DNA from: Streptomyces sp. Mut1
GTDB lineage: Bacteria > Actinomycetota > Actinomycetes > Streptomycetales > Streptomycetaceae
Direction: 5' to 3'
Assembly (NCBI RefSeq): GCF_030719295.1
Contig: NZ_CP120997.1
Coordinates: 1,116,001-1,180,000, forward strand
DNA: 64,000 nt
The notes under the pieces were generated by a model, which was given only the letters and a program-made list of their open reading frames with translations, did not search any database and had not been told where the DNA came from. A program made the translations under genes and the position numbers. Shown in pieces: positions 1-8,049 of this stretch; position 1 is the first letter of the stretch, and the number at the start of each line of letters is the position of its first letter.

Positions 1-2
1 CG

Positions 3-1511
3 GCCCGCGCCCGGCTGATCGAGGGGATCATCGCCGAGAGCGAGGACGAGACCTTGATGGACCGCTACCTCGGCGGCGAGAGCCTCGACCTCAAGACACT
101 CACCGACGACCTCGAACGCGCCGTGGCACGCGGCACCTTCCACCCCGTCCTGGCCGCCGCACCGGCCGCCGAGGGTGCCCGCCGGGGCATCGGCACCGTC
201 GAACTCCTCGACCTGATCACCGACGGCTTCCCGACCCCGCTCGAACACCCGCTGCCCGCCGTCACCACCCCGGACGGCGCCCCGCTCCCCGCCCTCGGCT
301 GCGACCCGCTGGGCCCCCTGGTCGCCGAGGTCGTCAAGACGTCCTGGGACCCGTACGCCGGCCGCCTCTCGCTCGTCCGGGTCTTCTCCGGCACCCTGCG
401 CCCCGACGACACCGTGCACGTCCACGGGCACGGGCTCGACGACCCCGGGCGCGAGGACCGCCCCTGCCACGAGGCGCGCACCCGCGTCGGCGCCCTGACC
501 TCCCCCTTCGGGAATCAGCAGCGCCCCATCGACGCGTGCGTCGCCGGGGACCTCGCCCGGGTCGCCCGGCTGGAGTCCGCCGAGACCGGGGACACGCTCT
601 CCGCCACCGCCCACCCGCTCCTGATGGAGCCCTGGACCATGCCGGACCCGCTGCTGCCGGTGGCCGTCCGGGCACACAGCAAGGCCGACGAGGACAAGCT
701 CTCGCACAGCCTGGCCCGCCTCGTCGCCGAGGACCCGGCCATGCGCCTCGAACAGAACCGGGACACCGGCCAGCTCGTCCTGTGGTGCGTCGGCGAAGCC
801 CACCTCGACGTCGCCCTCGACCGGCTGCGCGACCAACACGGCGTACAGGTCGACACGGTCCCGCACCGCGTCGCGCTGCGCGAGACGTTCGCCGGGCCGG
901 CGAGCGGGCTCGGCCGCCACGTCAAGCAGTCCGGCGGCCACGGCCAGTACGCGGTCTGCGAGATCGACGTCGAACCGCTGCCGGCCGGCTCCGGCATCAC
1001 GTTCGTCGACCGGGTCGTCGGCGGATCGGTGCCCCGCCAGTTCATCGCGTCCGTCGAGAAGGGCGTCCGCGCCCAGGCCGCCCGGGGTATCGCGGCCGGC
1101 CACCCCCTGGTCGACATACGGGTCGTCCTGCGCGACGGAAAGGCGCACTCCGTGGACTCCTCCGACGGCGCCTTCCAGACGGCCGGCGCGCTGGCCCTGC
1201 GCGAGGCCGCGGCCGACGCGCACGTCCGGTTCCTGGAACCCGTCGCCGAGGTCCGCGTCCTCATACCCGACGACTACGTCGGCCCGGTCATGAGCGACCT
1301 CTCGGGCCGCCGCGGCCGGGTCACCGGCACCGAGCAGTCGGGCTCCGGCCGCACCCTCGTACGCGCCGACGTGCCCGAGCTGGAGATCGACCGGTACGCG
1401 GTCGACCTGCGCTCGCTGACCCACGGAACCGGCCGGTTCAGCCGCTCGTACGCCCGCCACGCACCCATGCCCGCACAGCTCGCCGACCGCGTCCGCGCCC
1501 AGGACGGGTGA
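3..1511 (+). CDS. Elongation factor G-like protein (EF-G2 type), 5' end outside the window
   Basis: Translation GTPase of the EF-G family, entering the window already in frame; 502 residues are visible. The GTP-binding domain lies mostly upstream, so the Walker motifs cannot be checked. What is seen: a domain II-like beta-barrel (about residues 100-215), domain III, domain IV with the family motif KQSGGHGQYAV (near residue 308), and a domain V ending. Canonical EF-G has KQSGG-R-GQYG at this place. The sequence is diverged from housekeeping FusA, which in Streptomyces sits in the str operon with EF-Tu; no ribosomal gene is next to it here, so I infer a second EF-G-like paralogue. A ribosomal-protection (TetM/OtrA-like) role is possible but not shown. 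Confidence 0.85.
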   Translation, partial: ARARLIEGIIAESEDETLMDRYLGGESLDLKTLTDDLERAVARGTFHPVLAAAPAAEGARRGIGTVELLDLITDGFPTPLEHPLPAVTTPDGAPLPALGCDPLGPLVAEVVKTSWDPYAGRLSLVRVFSGTLRPDDTVHVHGHGLDDPGREDRPCHEARTRVGALTSPFGNQQRPIDACVAGDLARVARLESAETGDTLSATAHPLLMEPWTMPDPLLPVAVRAHSKADEDKLSHSLARLVAEDPAMRLEQNRDTGQLVLWCVGEAHLDVALDRLRDQHGVQVDTVPHRVALRETFAGPASGLGRHVKQSGGHGQYAVCEIDVEPLPAGSGITFVDRVVGGSVPRQFIASVEKGVRAQAARGIAAGHPLVDIRVVLRDGKAHSVDSSDGAFQTAGALALREAAADAHVRFLEPVAEVRVLIPDDYVGPVMSDLSGRRGRVTGTEQSGSGRTLVRADVPELEIDRYAVDLRSLTHGTGRFSRSYARHAPMPAQLADRVRAQDG

Positions 1512-1665
1512 GCCGGAATACGCCGCTGCGCCACCCGTTGTCCACAGGGCCGGACGGCGTACGTATCCGGACGATACGCTGGGACCCCAGCTCAGAAAGT
1601 GTGCCGGGCACGGCAGTTGGGAAACAGCCGCAGGAGCGGTTCCTCGGTGGTGAGTGGGGGCGACA

Positions 1666-3336
1666 GTGGCCAGCAACGGATTCGATTTCTCTCCCGGAGC
1701 GCAGATTCCGCTCCAGGGGTCGGCAGGCGCGGCGGTGGCGACCAACGCCCTCGCCTCCGCCGCGTACCGCGACAGCCCGGTGGAGGACATCCTCAAAGCC
1801 AACAGCGAGTGGCACAAGTCCGAGGTGAAGGCGGGCCGTTCCACCTTCCTCAAGTCGGACTACTTCAAGCCCAACCTCGGTGAGGCCTTCTCCCGCGCCG
1901 TCCAGGAACGCATGCTGGGCGGGGCGCGCGGCGCCCTCATCCAGTCCTTCGGCAGCGACCCGCAGACCGTCGTGGAACACTGCCTCTCCGCGTCCCGCCT
2001 GCGCAAGGCCCGCGACACCAAACTCACGGCCATCACCGCCCTGTTCGGGTTCGTGTTCCTGCCCGGCATGCTGCTGTGGGTCATCGTCTTCCGGCTGCGC
2101 GACGGTCTCGCCAAGACCACGGACAAGGCCCTGACCGCCCTCGGCAACAGCCTGCTGCCGATCTTCGGCATCGGGCTCGTCTTCCTCATGGTCAAGCTGC
2201 CGGTGACCGGAATCCTCGGGCTGTACCTGCGCGCGATGGTCGTCGCCCCTGTCATCGGCTGGTATCTCGCCAAACGGATCGCGGAGAAGTCCGCCCAGGA
2301 CCTGCGCGGCCGCTGGGAAGGGGTGCTCTCCGGAGGCGGCGTCACCGCCAAAATCCCCGAAGCGGTCCCCAAGAACCCCAGCGAGACGTCCCGCGAGGCG
2401 CTGCGCCAGGGCCTGGAGAAGCTCTCCGCCGAGCAGCAGTCCAACTCCGTGTTCTACGCCGGCCCCAAGGGCATCCTCGGCATGGGCACCCGCTGGGGCA
2501 GCTGGCAGCTCGCCGAGGACCTCGTCTCCAAGGACCCGGGCAAGGAATTCCACCAGTTCCGCAGCTGGGACCTGATCCGCGTCATCCACGACCAGCTCAA
2601 GATGCTGGAGCGCGGCCCGCTGAACACGGGCGGATTCCCCACCCCCTCGGTCACCCACTGGATCGTCTCGCCCGTCGGTGAGAACGCCGGCTCCGTCACC
2701 CGCCCCGAGGGCGAGGACGTCGCCACCTTCCAGATCAAGCCCCACGAGATACAGCGGATCTGCAACCACCAGCAGTTCGGCGGCGGAAACCGGCACTACC
2801 TCGGCGTGCAGTTCACCCTCTGGGACGGCCAGCTCGTCATCACCATGATGATCACCGTCACCGTCCTCTTCGAGACCCTGCGGATCGAGGTCACCGGACA
2901 CGCCCTCGGCCCCGTCCACTCCCTCTTCACCAGCAAGCCGTCCGCCAAGACCAAGACGGTCAACAAGACCGTCAGGTTCTGGGAGACCCGCGACATCACC
3001 CTGGCCCTGGTCGACGCCCACGAGGTCACCCGCCTCGCCCTCCGCGCCCCCTTCACCTGGTATCCGCCGCTCCTGGACTACCTCGGCGGCAAGATCGCTC
3101 TCCCCGAGCCCTTCGGTCTCCGGCACGCCTGGGCCGAGAAGCCGTGGCGCCACCGCTTCATGGCCGACGACGCGATGCGCGCCGCCACCCCCGTCCTGCG
3201 CGTCGTGCACAACGCCGCCGTGAAGGTCCTGGACGAGAACGGCGTCGACACCGAACGCTTCACCAACCGCTCCTCGATACTGAGCGGCCTCGTCCAGGAC
3301 CCCTCTCCCCGCAAGGCCGACCTGTACGACGCGTAA
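1666..3336 (+). CDS. Conserved hypothetical membrane protein
   Basis: Function not recognised. The protein has 556 residues. An N-terminal soluble stretch of about 110 residues is followed by two closely spaced hydrophobic segments (about residues 123-145 and 162-200), then a long polar C-terminal part of about 350 residues without repeats or known motifs. The topology suggests both large parts on the cytoplasmic side. I chose GTG 1666 because a GGGGG run lies 5 bases upstream; GTG 1654 would add four residues. The gene follows the EF-G-like gene by about 150 bases and ends in a strong shared terminator. Third-position G/C bias is fully normal for this genome, so it is a genuine resident gene. 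Confidence 0.75.
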   Translation: MASNGFDFSPGAQIPLQGSAGAAVATNALASAAYRDSPVEDILKANSEWHKSEVKAGRSTFLKSDYFKPNLGEAFSRAVQERMLGGARGALIQSFGSDPQTVVEHCLSASRLRKARDTKLTAITALFGFVFLPGMLLWVIVFRLRDGLAKTTDKALTALGNSLLPIFGIGLVFLMVKLPVTGILGLYLRAMVVAPVIGWYLAKRIAEKSAQDLRGRWEGVLSGGGVTAKIPEAVPKNPSETSREALRQGLEKLSAEQQSNSVFYAGPKGILGMGTRWGSWQLAEDLVSKDPGKEFHQFRSWDLIRVIHDQLKMLERGPLNTGGFPTPSVTHWIVSPVGENAGSVTRPEGEDVATFQIKPHEIQRICNHQQFGGGNRHYLGVQFTLWDGQLVITMMITVTVLFETLRIEVTGHALGPVHSLFTSKPSAKTKTVNKTVRFWETRDITLALVDAHEVTRLALRAPFTWYPPLLDYLGGKIALPEPFGLRHAWAEKPWRHRFMADDAMRAATPVLRVVHNAAVKVLDENGVDTERFTNRSSILSGLVQDPSPRKADLYDA

Positions 3337-3349
3337 CCGAGCGCCCACG

Positions 3350-3389
3350 CGTGTGGGGCGCCCCGGAAAGCTCCGGAGCGCCCCACACG
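3350..3389. terminator. Bidirectional hairpin terminator
   Basis: Inverted repeat of about 18 bp with one mismatch (CGTGTGGGGCGC arm against GCGCCCCACACG). It sits between the convergent membrane-protein gene ending at 3336 and the HIT gene ending at 3403, so it can stop both transcripts. Confidence 0.75.
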
Positions 3390-3402
3390 GTGAGTCCTGG
3401 GA

Positions 3403-3966
3403 TCAGGCGGCGCCCGGCCAGGCGTCGGCCAGCATCTTGCGCGTGTCCGCCAGCAGCTGCGGCAGCACCCGGGTGTGCCCGACCACCGGCATGAAGTTGG
3501 CGTCGCCGCCCCACCGGGGCACCAGGTGCTGATGCAGGTGCGCGGCGATCCCGGCCCCCGCCACCGCGCCCTGGTTCATGCCGATGTTGAATCCGTGCGC
3601 CCCCGAGGCGGCCCGCAGCGCGGTCATCGCCCGCTTGGTGAAATCGGCCAGCTCCAGGGTCTCCGGACCGTCCAGCTCGGTGTAGTCCGCGACGTGCCGG
3701 TAGGGCACCACCATCAGGTGGCCGCCGTTGTACGGATACAGATTCAGCACGGCGTAGACCTTCTCACCGCGTGCCACGAGGAGCCCGTCCTCGTCCGACA
3801 GCGCCGGAATGCCACAGAACGGACAGCCGTCCCCGGCCTCCGGGCCGGTCGGCTTGTTCTCGCCCTGGATGTACGCCATCCGGTGGGGCGTCCACAGGCG
3901 CTGGAACGCGTCGGGCGTCCCCACTCCGATCTGCTGCTCCGGCTCACTCGTCATGCCGATCAGCAT
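3403..3966 (-). CDS. HIT family nucleotide hydrolase/transferase
   Basis: Histidine-triad protein of 187 residues, a family that hydrolyses or transfers nucleotidyl groups (AMP-lysine-like, Ap4A-like substrates). The signature AAHLHQHLVPRW (H-x-H-x-H with hydrophobic spacers) is present near residues 140-151 and an N-terminal CPFC knuckle suggests the zinc-binding actinobacterial subtype. The ATG at 3966 is preceded by AGGTG seven bases upstream; a second ATG four codons later (3954) is possible. It is convergent with the upstream membrane-protein gene and divergent from the potassium channel. Neighbourhood with thrS is, from memory, conserved in Streptomyces. Confidence 0.92.
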   Translation of the reverse strand: MLIGMTSEPEQQIGVGTPDAFQRLWTPHRMAYIQGENKPTGPEAGDGCPFCGIPALSDEDGLLVARGEKVYAVLNLYPYNGGHLMVVPYRHVADYTELDGPETLELADFTKRAMTALRAASGAHGFNIGMNQGAVAGAGIAAHLHQHLVPRWGGDANFMPVVGHTRVLPQLLADTRKMLADAWPGAA

Positions 3967-4032
3967 ATTGCTTCACCTGTGCGGAGCGTGTCGCCGGGGC
4001 CGATCCCGTTCACGCACCGCGATGCTGAGCCC

Positions 4033-4710
4033 ATGAGCGCGCGCACCCCGGCCCCGCCCCCTCCCGCTCTCACCCGCTGGGAGCACCAGACCGAGGTCCC
4101 CCTCCTCGCCGCTTCACTCGTCTTCCTGGCCGGCTACGCGTTCCGCGTCCTCGCCCCGCACGACGCACAGCCCTGGCACGACATCTCCCTCGTCCTCGTC
4201 GGCGCCACCTGGCTGCTCTTCGTCCTCGACTACGCGGTCCGCCTCCGGCTCAGCCGCCTCGGCCCCCGCTTCGTCCGCGTCCACTGGCTCGACACGCTGG
4301 TGCTCGTCCTGCCGCTGCTGCGCCCGCTGCGCATGGTCCAGGTCTACACGGCCGTCCAGGAACGGCACGACCAGCCCCGGCTGGGCCTGTACGCGCGGGT
4401 GATCTCGTACGCGGGGATGACGGCCGTGCTCCTCGGCTTCTCGGCCGCGCTCAGCGTGTACCACTGGGAGCACGACGCCCCGGGCGCCTCGATCCGGACG
4501 TTCGGGGACGCGGTCTGGTGGGCGTGCGCGACGCTGACGACGGTGGGGTACGGGGACGCCGTGCCGGTCACGCCGGGCGGCCGGGTCATCGCGGCGGGCC
4601 TGATGGTGGGCGGCCTCGGGCTGCTGGGGGCGGTGACGGGCTCGTTCTCGTCGTGGCTGATCCAGGTGTTCCGGCGGGAGGACGAGAAGGGGCCCCCGGG
4701 GAGCGGGTAG
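4033..4710 (+). CDS. Voltage-gated-type potassium channel
   Basis: Integral membrane K+ channel subunit of 225 residues. The selectivity filter TTVGYGD (about residues 168-174) is canonical. Hydrophobic segments near residues 22-40, 48-68, 84-100, 120-142 and 182-208 fit S1, S2, S3/S4, S5 and S6; the S4 region carries only a few arginines (LLRPLRMVQVY), so voltage sensing may be weak. The open frame runs further upstream, but that part overlaps the HIT gene on the other strand and reads as its shadow; ATG 4033 starts a normal N-terminus. The last codons lie inside the shared terminator hairpin with thrS. Confidence 0.9.
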   Translation: MSARTPAPPPPALTRWEHQTEVPLLAASLVFLAGYAFRVLAPHDAQPWHDISLVLVGATWLLFVLDYAVRLRLSRLGPRFVRVHWLDTLVLVLPLLRPLRMVQVYTAVQERHDQPRLGLYARVISYAGMTAVLLGFSAALSVYHWEHDAPGASIRTFGDAVWWACATLTTVGYGDAVPVTPGGRVIAAGLMVGGLGLLGAVTGSFSSWLIQVFRREDEKGPPGSG

Positions 4711-4724
4711 CTCACCGGGGGCCC
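4690..4724. terminator. Hairpin terminator between channel gene and thrS
   Basis: Perfect 10 bp stem (GGGCCCCCGG / CCGGGGGCCC) with a 15-base loop that contains the channel stop codon. It separates the convergent channel gene and thrS. Confidence 0.7.
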
Positions 4725-4748
4725 GTCCCCGCTCGCGCGGGGAGCACC

Positions 4749-6725
4749 TCACACCTGCACGCGACGCTCCACCACGTCGACGAGCTTGGCGATCGCTTCG
4801 TCACGGGCGATGCCGTTCTCCTGCGAACCGTCGCGGTACCGGAACGACACCGTGCCCGCGTTCATGTCGTCGTCGCCGACGATGATCATGAACGGCACCT
4901 TGGCGCGCTGATGATTGCGGATCTTCTTCTGCATCCGGTCCGACGACGCGTCCACGTCGACGCGCAGGCCCTTCTTCCGGGCCTCCGCCGCGAACTCCTG
5001 GAGGTACGGGATGTGGGTGTCGCCGATCGGGATGCCGACCGCCTGGACCGGGGCCAGCCACACCGGGAACGCACCCGCGTAGTGCTCGAGCAGCACCGCG
5101 AAGAAACGCTCGATGGAGCCGAACAGCGCGCGGTGGATCATGACCGGGCGCTGCTTGGAGCCGTCCGGACCGGTGTACTCCAGGTCGAACCGCTCCGGCA
5201 GGTTGAAGTCGAGCTGAATGGTCGACATCTGCCAGGTCCGCCCGATGGCGTCCCGCGCCTGCACCGAGATCTTCGGGCCGTAGAACGCGGCGCCGCCCGG
5301 GTCCGGGACCAGCGGCAGCCCCTGCTTCTCGGCCACCTGACGCAGCGTCTCGGTGGCCTCTTCCCAGGTCTCGTCCGACCCGACGAACTTGGTCTCGTCC
5401 TTGGTGGAGAGCTCCAGGTAGAAGTCGGTGAGCCCGTAGTCGCGGAGCAGGTTCAGGACGAAGGTGAGCGTCCGGTCCAGCTCCTCCGCCATCTGCTCAC
5501 GGGTGCAGTAGATGTGCGCGTCGTCCTGCGTGAAGCCGCGCGAGCGGGTCAGACCGTGCACGACGCCCGACTTCTCGTACCGGTACACCGTGCCGAACTC
5601 GAAGAGACGCAGGGGCAGTTCACGGTAGGAGCGGCCGCGCGCGTCGAAGATCAGGTTGTGCATCGGGCAGTTCATCGGCTTGAGGTAGTAGTCCACCCCG
5701 TCGTCGAGCTGCATGGGGGGGTACATGCCGTCGGCGTACCAGTCCAGGTGGCCCGACTTCTCGAAGAGCTTGCCCTTGGTGGCGTGCGGCGAGTAGACGA
5801 ACTCGTAGCCCTCCTCCTCGTGGCGGCGGCGCGAGTAGTCCTCCATGGCCCGGCGGATGACGCCACCCTTGGGGTGGAAGACCGCGAGACCGGGGCCGAT
5901 CTCGTCGGGGAAGGAGAAGAGGTCCAGCTCGTTGCCGAGCTTGCGGTGGTCGCGCTTGGCGGCCTCCTCCAGGAACGTCAGGTGCGCCTTGAGCTCGTCC
6001 TTGGTGGGCCAGGCGGTCCCGTAGATGCGCTGGAGCATCGGGTTCTTCTCGCTGCCCCGCCAGTACGCGGCGGCGTTCCGCATCAGCTTGAACGCGGGGA
6101 TGAACCGGGTGGTGGGCAGGTGCGGGCCCCGGCAGAGGTCCTTCCAGCACAGCTCGCCGGTCTTCGGGTCCAGGTTGTCGTAGATGGTCAGCTCGCCGCC
6201 GCCCACCTCGACGTCCGCGCCGTCGTCGGAGGACGCGGAGCCCTTGATGCCGATGAGCTCCAGCTTGTACGGCTCGTCGGCCAGCTCCTCGCGGGCTTCC
6301 TCGTCGGAGACCACCCGGCGGGAGAACTTCTGGCCCCGCTTCTGGATCTCCTGCATCCGCTTCTCGATGGCCTTGAGGTCCTCGGGCGTGAACGGCTTCT
6401 CGACGTCGAAGTCGTAGTAGAAGCCGTCCTTGACCGGCGGGCCGATGCCGAGCTTGGCCTCGGGGTGCAGCTCCTGTACGGCCTGGGCCATGACGTGCGC
6501 GGTGGAGTGCCGCAGGATGTTGAGGCCGTCCTCGGAGGAGATCTCCACGGGCTCGACGGTCTCGCCGTCCTTGAGCTCGTGGGCGAGGTCCTTCAGCTCA
6601 CCGCCGACGCGGGCGGCGACGACGGTGCGCTCGCCGGGGAAGAGCTCGGCTGCCGTAGTGCCCGTCGTCACCACGCGCTCTTCCCGCTCGGAATCGCGTT
6701 GGATGGTCACACGGACGTCTGACAC
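4749..6725 (-). CDS. thrS: Threonine--tRNA ligase
   Basis: Cytoplasmic ThrRS, 658 residues, joining threonine to tRNA-Thr using ATP. In order: TGS-like N-terminal domain (about 1-65), second additional (editing) domain with the HSTAH zinc/editing motif near residue 80, class II catalytic core with the zinc-ligand region PMNCPMHN, motif 2 and motif 3 regions and [13 protein letters not shown], then the anticodon-binding C-terminal domain. Length agrees with the family (about 640). The start is GTG 6725: AGGAG lies four to five bases upstream, whereas the ATG nine codons earlier has no ribosome site. I looked for a T-box leader upstream and saw none. Confidence 0.97.
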   Translation of the reverse strand: MSDVRVTIQRDSEREERVVTTGTTAAELFPGERTVVAARVGGELKDLAHELKDGETVEPVEISSEDGLNILRHSTAHVMAQAVQELHPEAKLGIGPPVKDGFYYDFDVEKPFTPEDLKAIEKRMQEIQKRGQKFSRRVVSDEEAREELADEPYKLELIGIKGSASSDDGADVEVGGGELTIYDNLDPKTGELCWKDLCRGPHLPTTRFIPAFKLMRNAAAYWRGSEKNPMLQRIYGTAWPTKDELKAHLTFLEEAAKRDHRKLGNELDLFSFPDEIGPGLAVFHPKGGVIRRAMEDYSRRRHEEEGYEFVYSPHATKGKLFEKSGHLDWYADGMYPPMQLDDGVDYYLKPMNCPMHNLIFDARGRSYRELPLRLFEFGTVYRYEKSGVVHGLTRSRGFTQDDAHIYCTREQMAEELDRTLTFVLNLLRDYGLTDFYLELSTKDETKFVGSDETWEEATETLRQVAEKQGLPLVPDPGGAAFYGPKISVQARDAIGRTWQMSTIQLDFNLPERFDLEYTGPDGSKQRPVMIHRALFGSIERFFAVLLEHYAGAFPVWLAPVQAVGIPIGDTHIPYLQEFAAEARKKGLRVDVDASSDRMQKKIRNHQRAKVPFMIIVGDDDMNAGTVSFRYRDGSQENGIARDEAIAKLVDVVERRVQV

Positions 6726-7031
6726 CGGTCTCTCCTGACTCAGGGGGCGCACCGCATTCCTCTAGCGCGTGCAGGAGGAATCGTACCGAGCCGAGGGCCC
6801 CCATTGCGAAAGGGCCGCGTCCCGGCCGCCCCCGCCCCCGCCGCTCCCTGAGCCTTCCGGGCCGTTCCGCTGGGCTCTCCCGGGTGCCGGGCAGTCGGCT
6901 TCCGGCTCCGGTACCCGTGTGGTCACCGCACCGGGGCGTCCGCGAACGGCGTATCAGGCACGGGGTGCGGGTATCACCGGACCGGGCAGGGAAATCACTC
7001 CATCTGCCGTGCGGGAGCGAGGAGTTCGGGG
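6726..7031. other. Divergent intergenic region, thrS / exonuclease
   Basis: About 300 bases between two divergent genes. It must hold both promoters. I see the thrS ribosome-binding site (AGGAG) at the left edge and an AGGAG-type site just before the exonuclease start at the right edge, but no convincing -35/-10 pair, riboswitch or repeat. Confidence 0.4.
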
Positions 7032-7757
7032 ATGACTCACTGGTTCGACGGGCCGCTGGCCGCTTTCGACACGGAGACGACGGGTGTGGACGTCGAGGAG
7101 GACCGGATCGTGTCGGCCGCCCTCGCCGTCCAGGACAGCGCGGGCGGCCCGGTGCGGGTCACCCGCTGGCTGGTGAACCCGGGGGTGCCGGTGCCCCCGG
7201 GGGCGACCGAGATCCACGGGCTGACCGACGGCCATCTCCAGCGCAACGGCCGGTGGCCGGCGCCCGCGGTGGACGAGATGGCCAGGGCGCTGGCCGAGCA
7301 GAGCGCGGCGGGCCGGCCGCTGGTCGTGATGAACGCGCCGTTCGACCTGACACTGCTGGACCGGGAGCTGAAGCGGCACCGCGCCTCGTCGCTGGGCACC
7401 CACCTGGAGAACACCTCGCTGTGCGTACTGGACCCACGGGTGCTGGACAAGCAGATGGACCGCTACCGCAAGGGCCGGCGCACGCTCACGGATCTGTGCG
7501 AGCTGTACGGGGTGGAGCTGGCCGGAGCACACGACGCGGCGGCGGACGCCATGGCGGCGCTGGAGCTGGTCCGGGCGGTGGGGCGCCGGTTCGCGCCCCG
7601 GCTGGAGCGGCTGACCCCGGCGGAGCTGCACACGCTCCAGGCGGTGTGGCATGCCGCCCAGGCGCGGGGACTTCAGGCCTGGTTCACCAGGAGCGGGACG
7701 CCGGAGACCGTGGACCCGGCCTGGCCGCTGCGCCCGGAGCTGCGCACCGCCGCGTGA
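7032..7757 (+). CDS. DEDDh 3'-5' exonuclease (DnaQ-like)
   Basis: Exonuclease of 241 residues related to the proofreading epsilon subunit and RNase T. The three Exo motifs are visible: FDTETTG (residues 12-18, catalytic D and E), NAPFD near residue 100, and HDAAADA near residue 167 giving the histidine and last aspartate of the DEDDh subclass. It lacks a polymerase domain, so it acts alone or with a partner in DNA or RNA trimming. ATG 7032 follows GAGGAG by about nine bases. The gene ends in a hairpin that also terminates the tRNA on the other strand. Confidence 0.9.
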   Translation: MTHWFDGPLAAFDTETTGVDVEEDRIVSAALAVQDSAGGPVRVTRWLVNPGVPVPPGATEIHGLTDGHLQRNGRWPAPAVDEMARALAEQSAAGRPLVVMNAPFDLTLLDRELKRHRASSLGTHLENTSLCVLDPRVLDKQMDRYRKGRRTLTDLCELYGVELAGAHDAAADAMAALELVRAVGRRFAPRLERLTPAELHTLQAVWHAAQARGLQAWFTRSGTPETVDPAWPLRPELRTAA

Positions 7758-7772
7758 CGGCCGGACACGCGA

Positions 7773-7807
7773 AGGCCGGTCCGTCGGTGGTGCTGACGGA
7801 CCGGCCT
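7773..7807. terminator. Bidirectional terminator, exonuclease / tRNA-Val
   Basis: Perfect 13 bp stem (AGGCCGGTCCGTC / GACGGACCGGCCT) with a 9-base loop, between the end of the exonuclease gene and the 3' end of the opposing tRNA-Val. Confidence 0.8.
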
Positions 7808-7816
7808 CTCCCGGGG

Positions 7817-7888
7817 TGGGCGATACTGGGTTCGAACCAGTGACCTCTTCGGTGTGAACGAAGCGCTCTCCCACTGAGCTAATCGCCC
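7817..7888 (-). tRNA. tRNA-Val (anticodon CAC), copy 1
   Basis: A 72-base cloverleaf: acceptor GGGCGAT/ATCGCCC, D arm GCTC..GAGC, anticodon stem CTTCG/CGAAG around loop TTCACAC (anticodon CAC, reads GUG), T arm ACTGG TTCGAAC CCAGT, discriminator A. CCA is not encoded. The mature sequence is identical to the copy at 10634-10705. Confidence 0.97.
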
Positions 7889-7901
7889 GGGAACGGGTTG
7901 A

Positions 7902-7931
7902 ACCATACAGGGCTCGGCGGCTGTGGTTCAA
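7902..7931 (-). promoter_or_regulatory. Promoter of tRNA-Val copy 1
   Basis: On the minus strand TTGAAC and TATGGT are spaced by 18 bases and the -10 box lies 13 bases before the tRNA, a typical housekeeping sigma (HrdB-like) arrangement. Confidence 0.6.
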
Positions 7932-7981
7932 ACCGCTTGCGGTGCGTTGGCGGGCGCCCGGCGGCGAACGGCGGGGCAGGC

Positions 7982-8005
7982 GTACTCAGTCGGGTATCTG
8001 AGTAC
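7982..8005. promoter_or_regulatory. Perfect inverted repeat upstream of membrane-protein gene
   Basis: GTACTCAG and CTGAGTAC are separated by eight bases and lie about 45 bases before the probable start at 8050. Being A/T-containing in a G/C-rich setting and not followed by a T run, it looks more like an operator or promoter element than a terminator. The regulator is unknown. Confidence 0.4.
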
Positions 8006-8049
8006 GCGCGCGCATGTCCGCCGGCGTGGCGCGCAGCACACTCGCGTCC

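Noticed and set aside
4518..6722. 734-codon plus-strand frame opposite thrS
   Set aside because: Antisense shadow of thrS, Arg/Val/Asp-rich, no known domain.
6726..7031. T-box leader of thrS
   Set aside because: No T-box sequence or typical stem found; actinobacterial T-boxes mostly control ileS.
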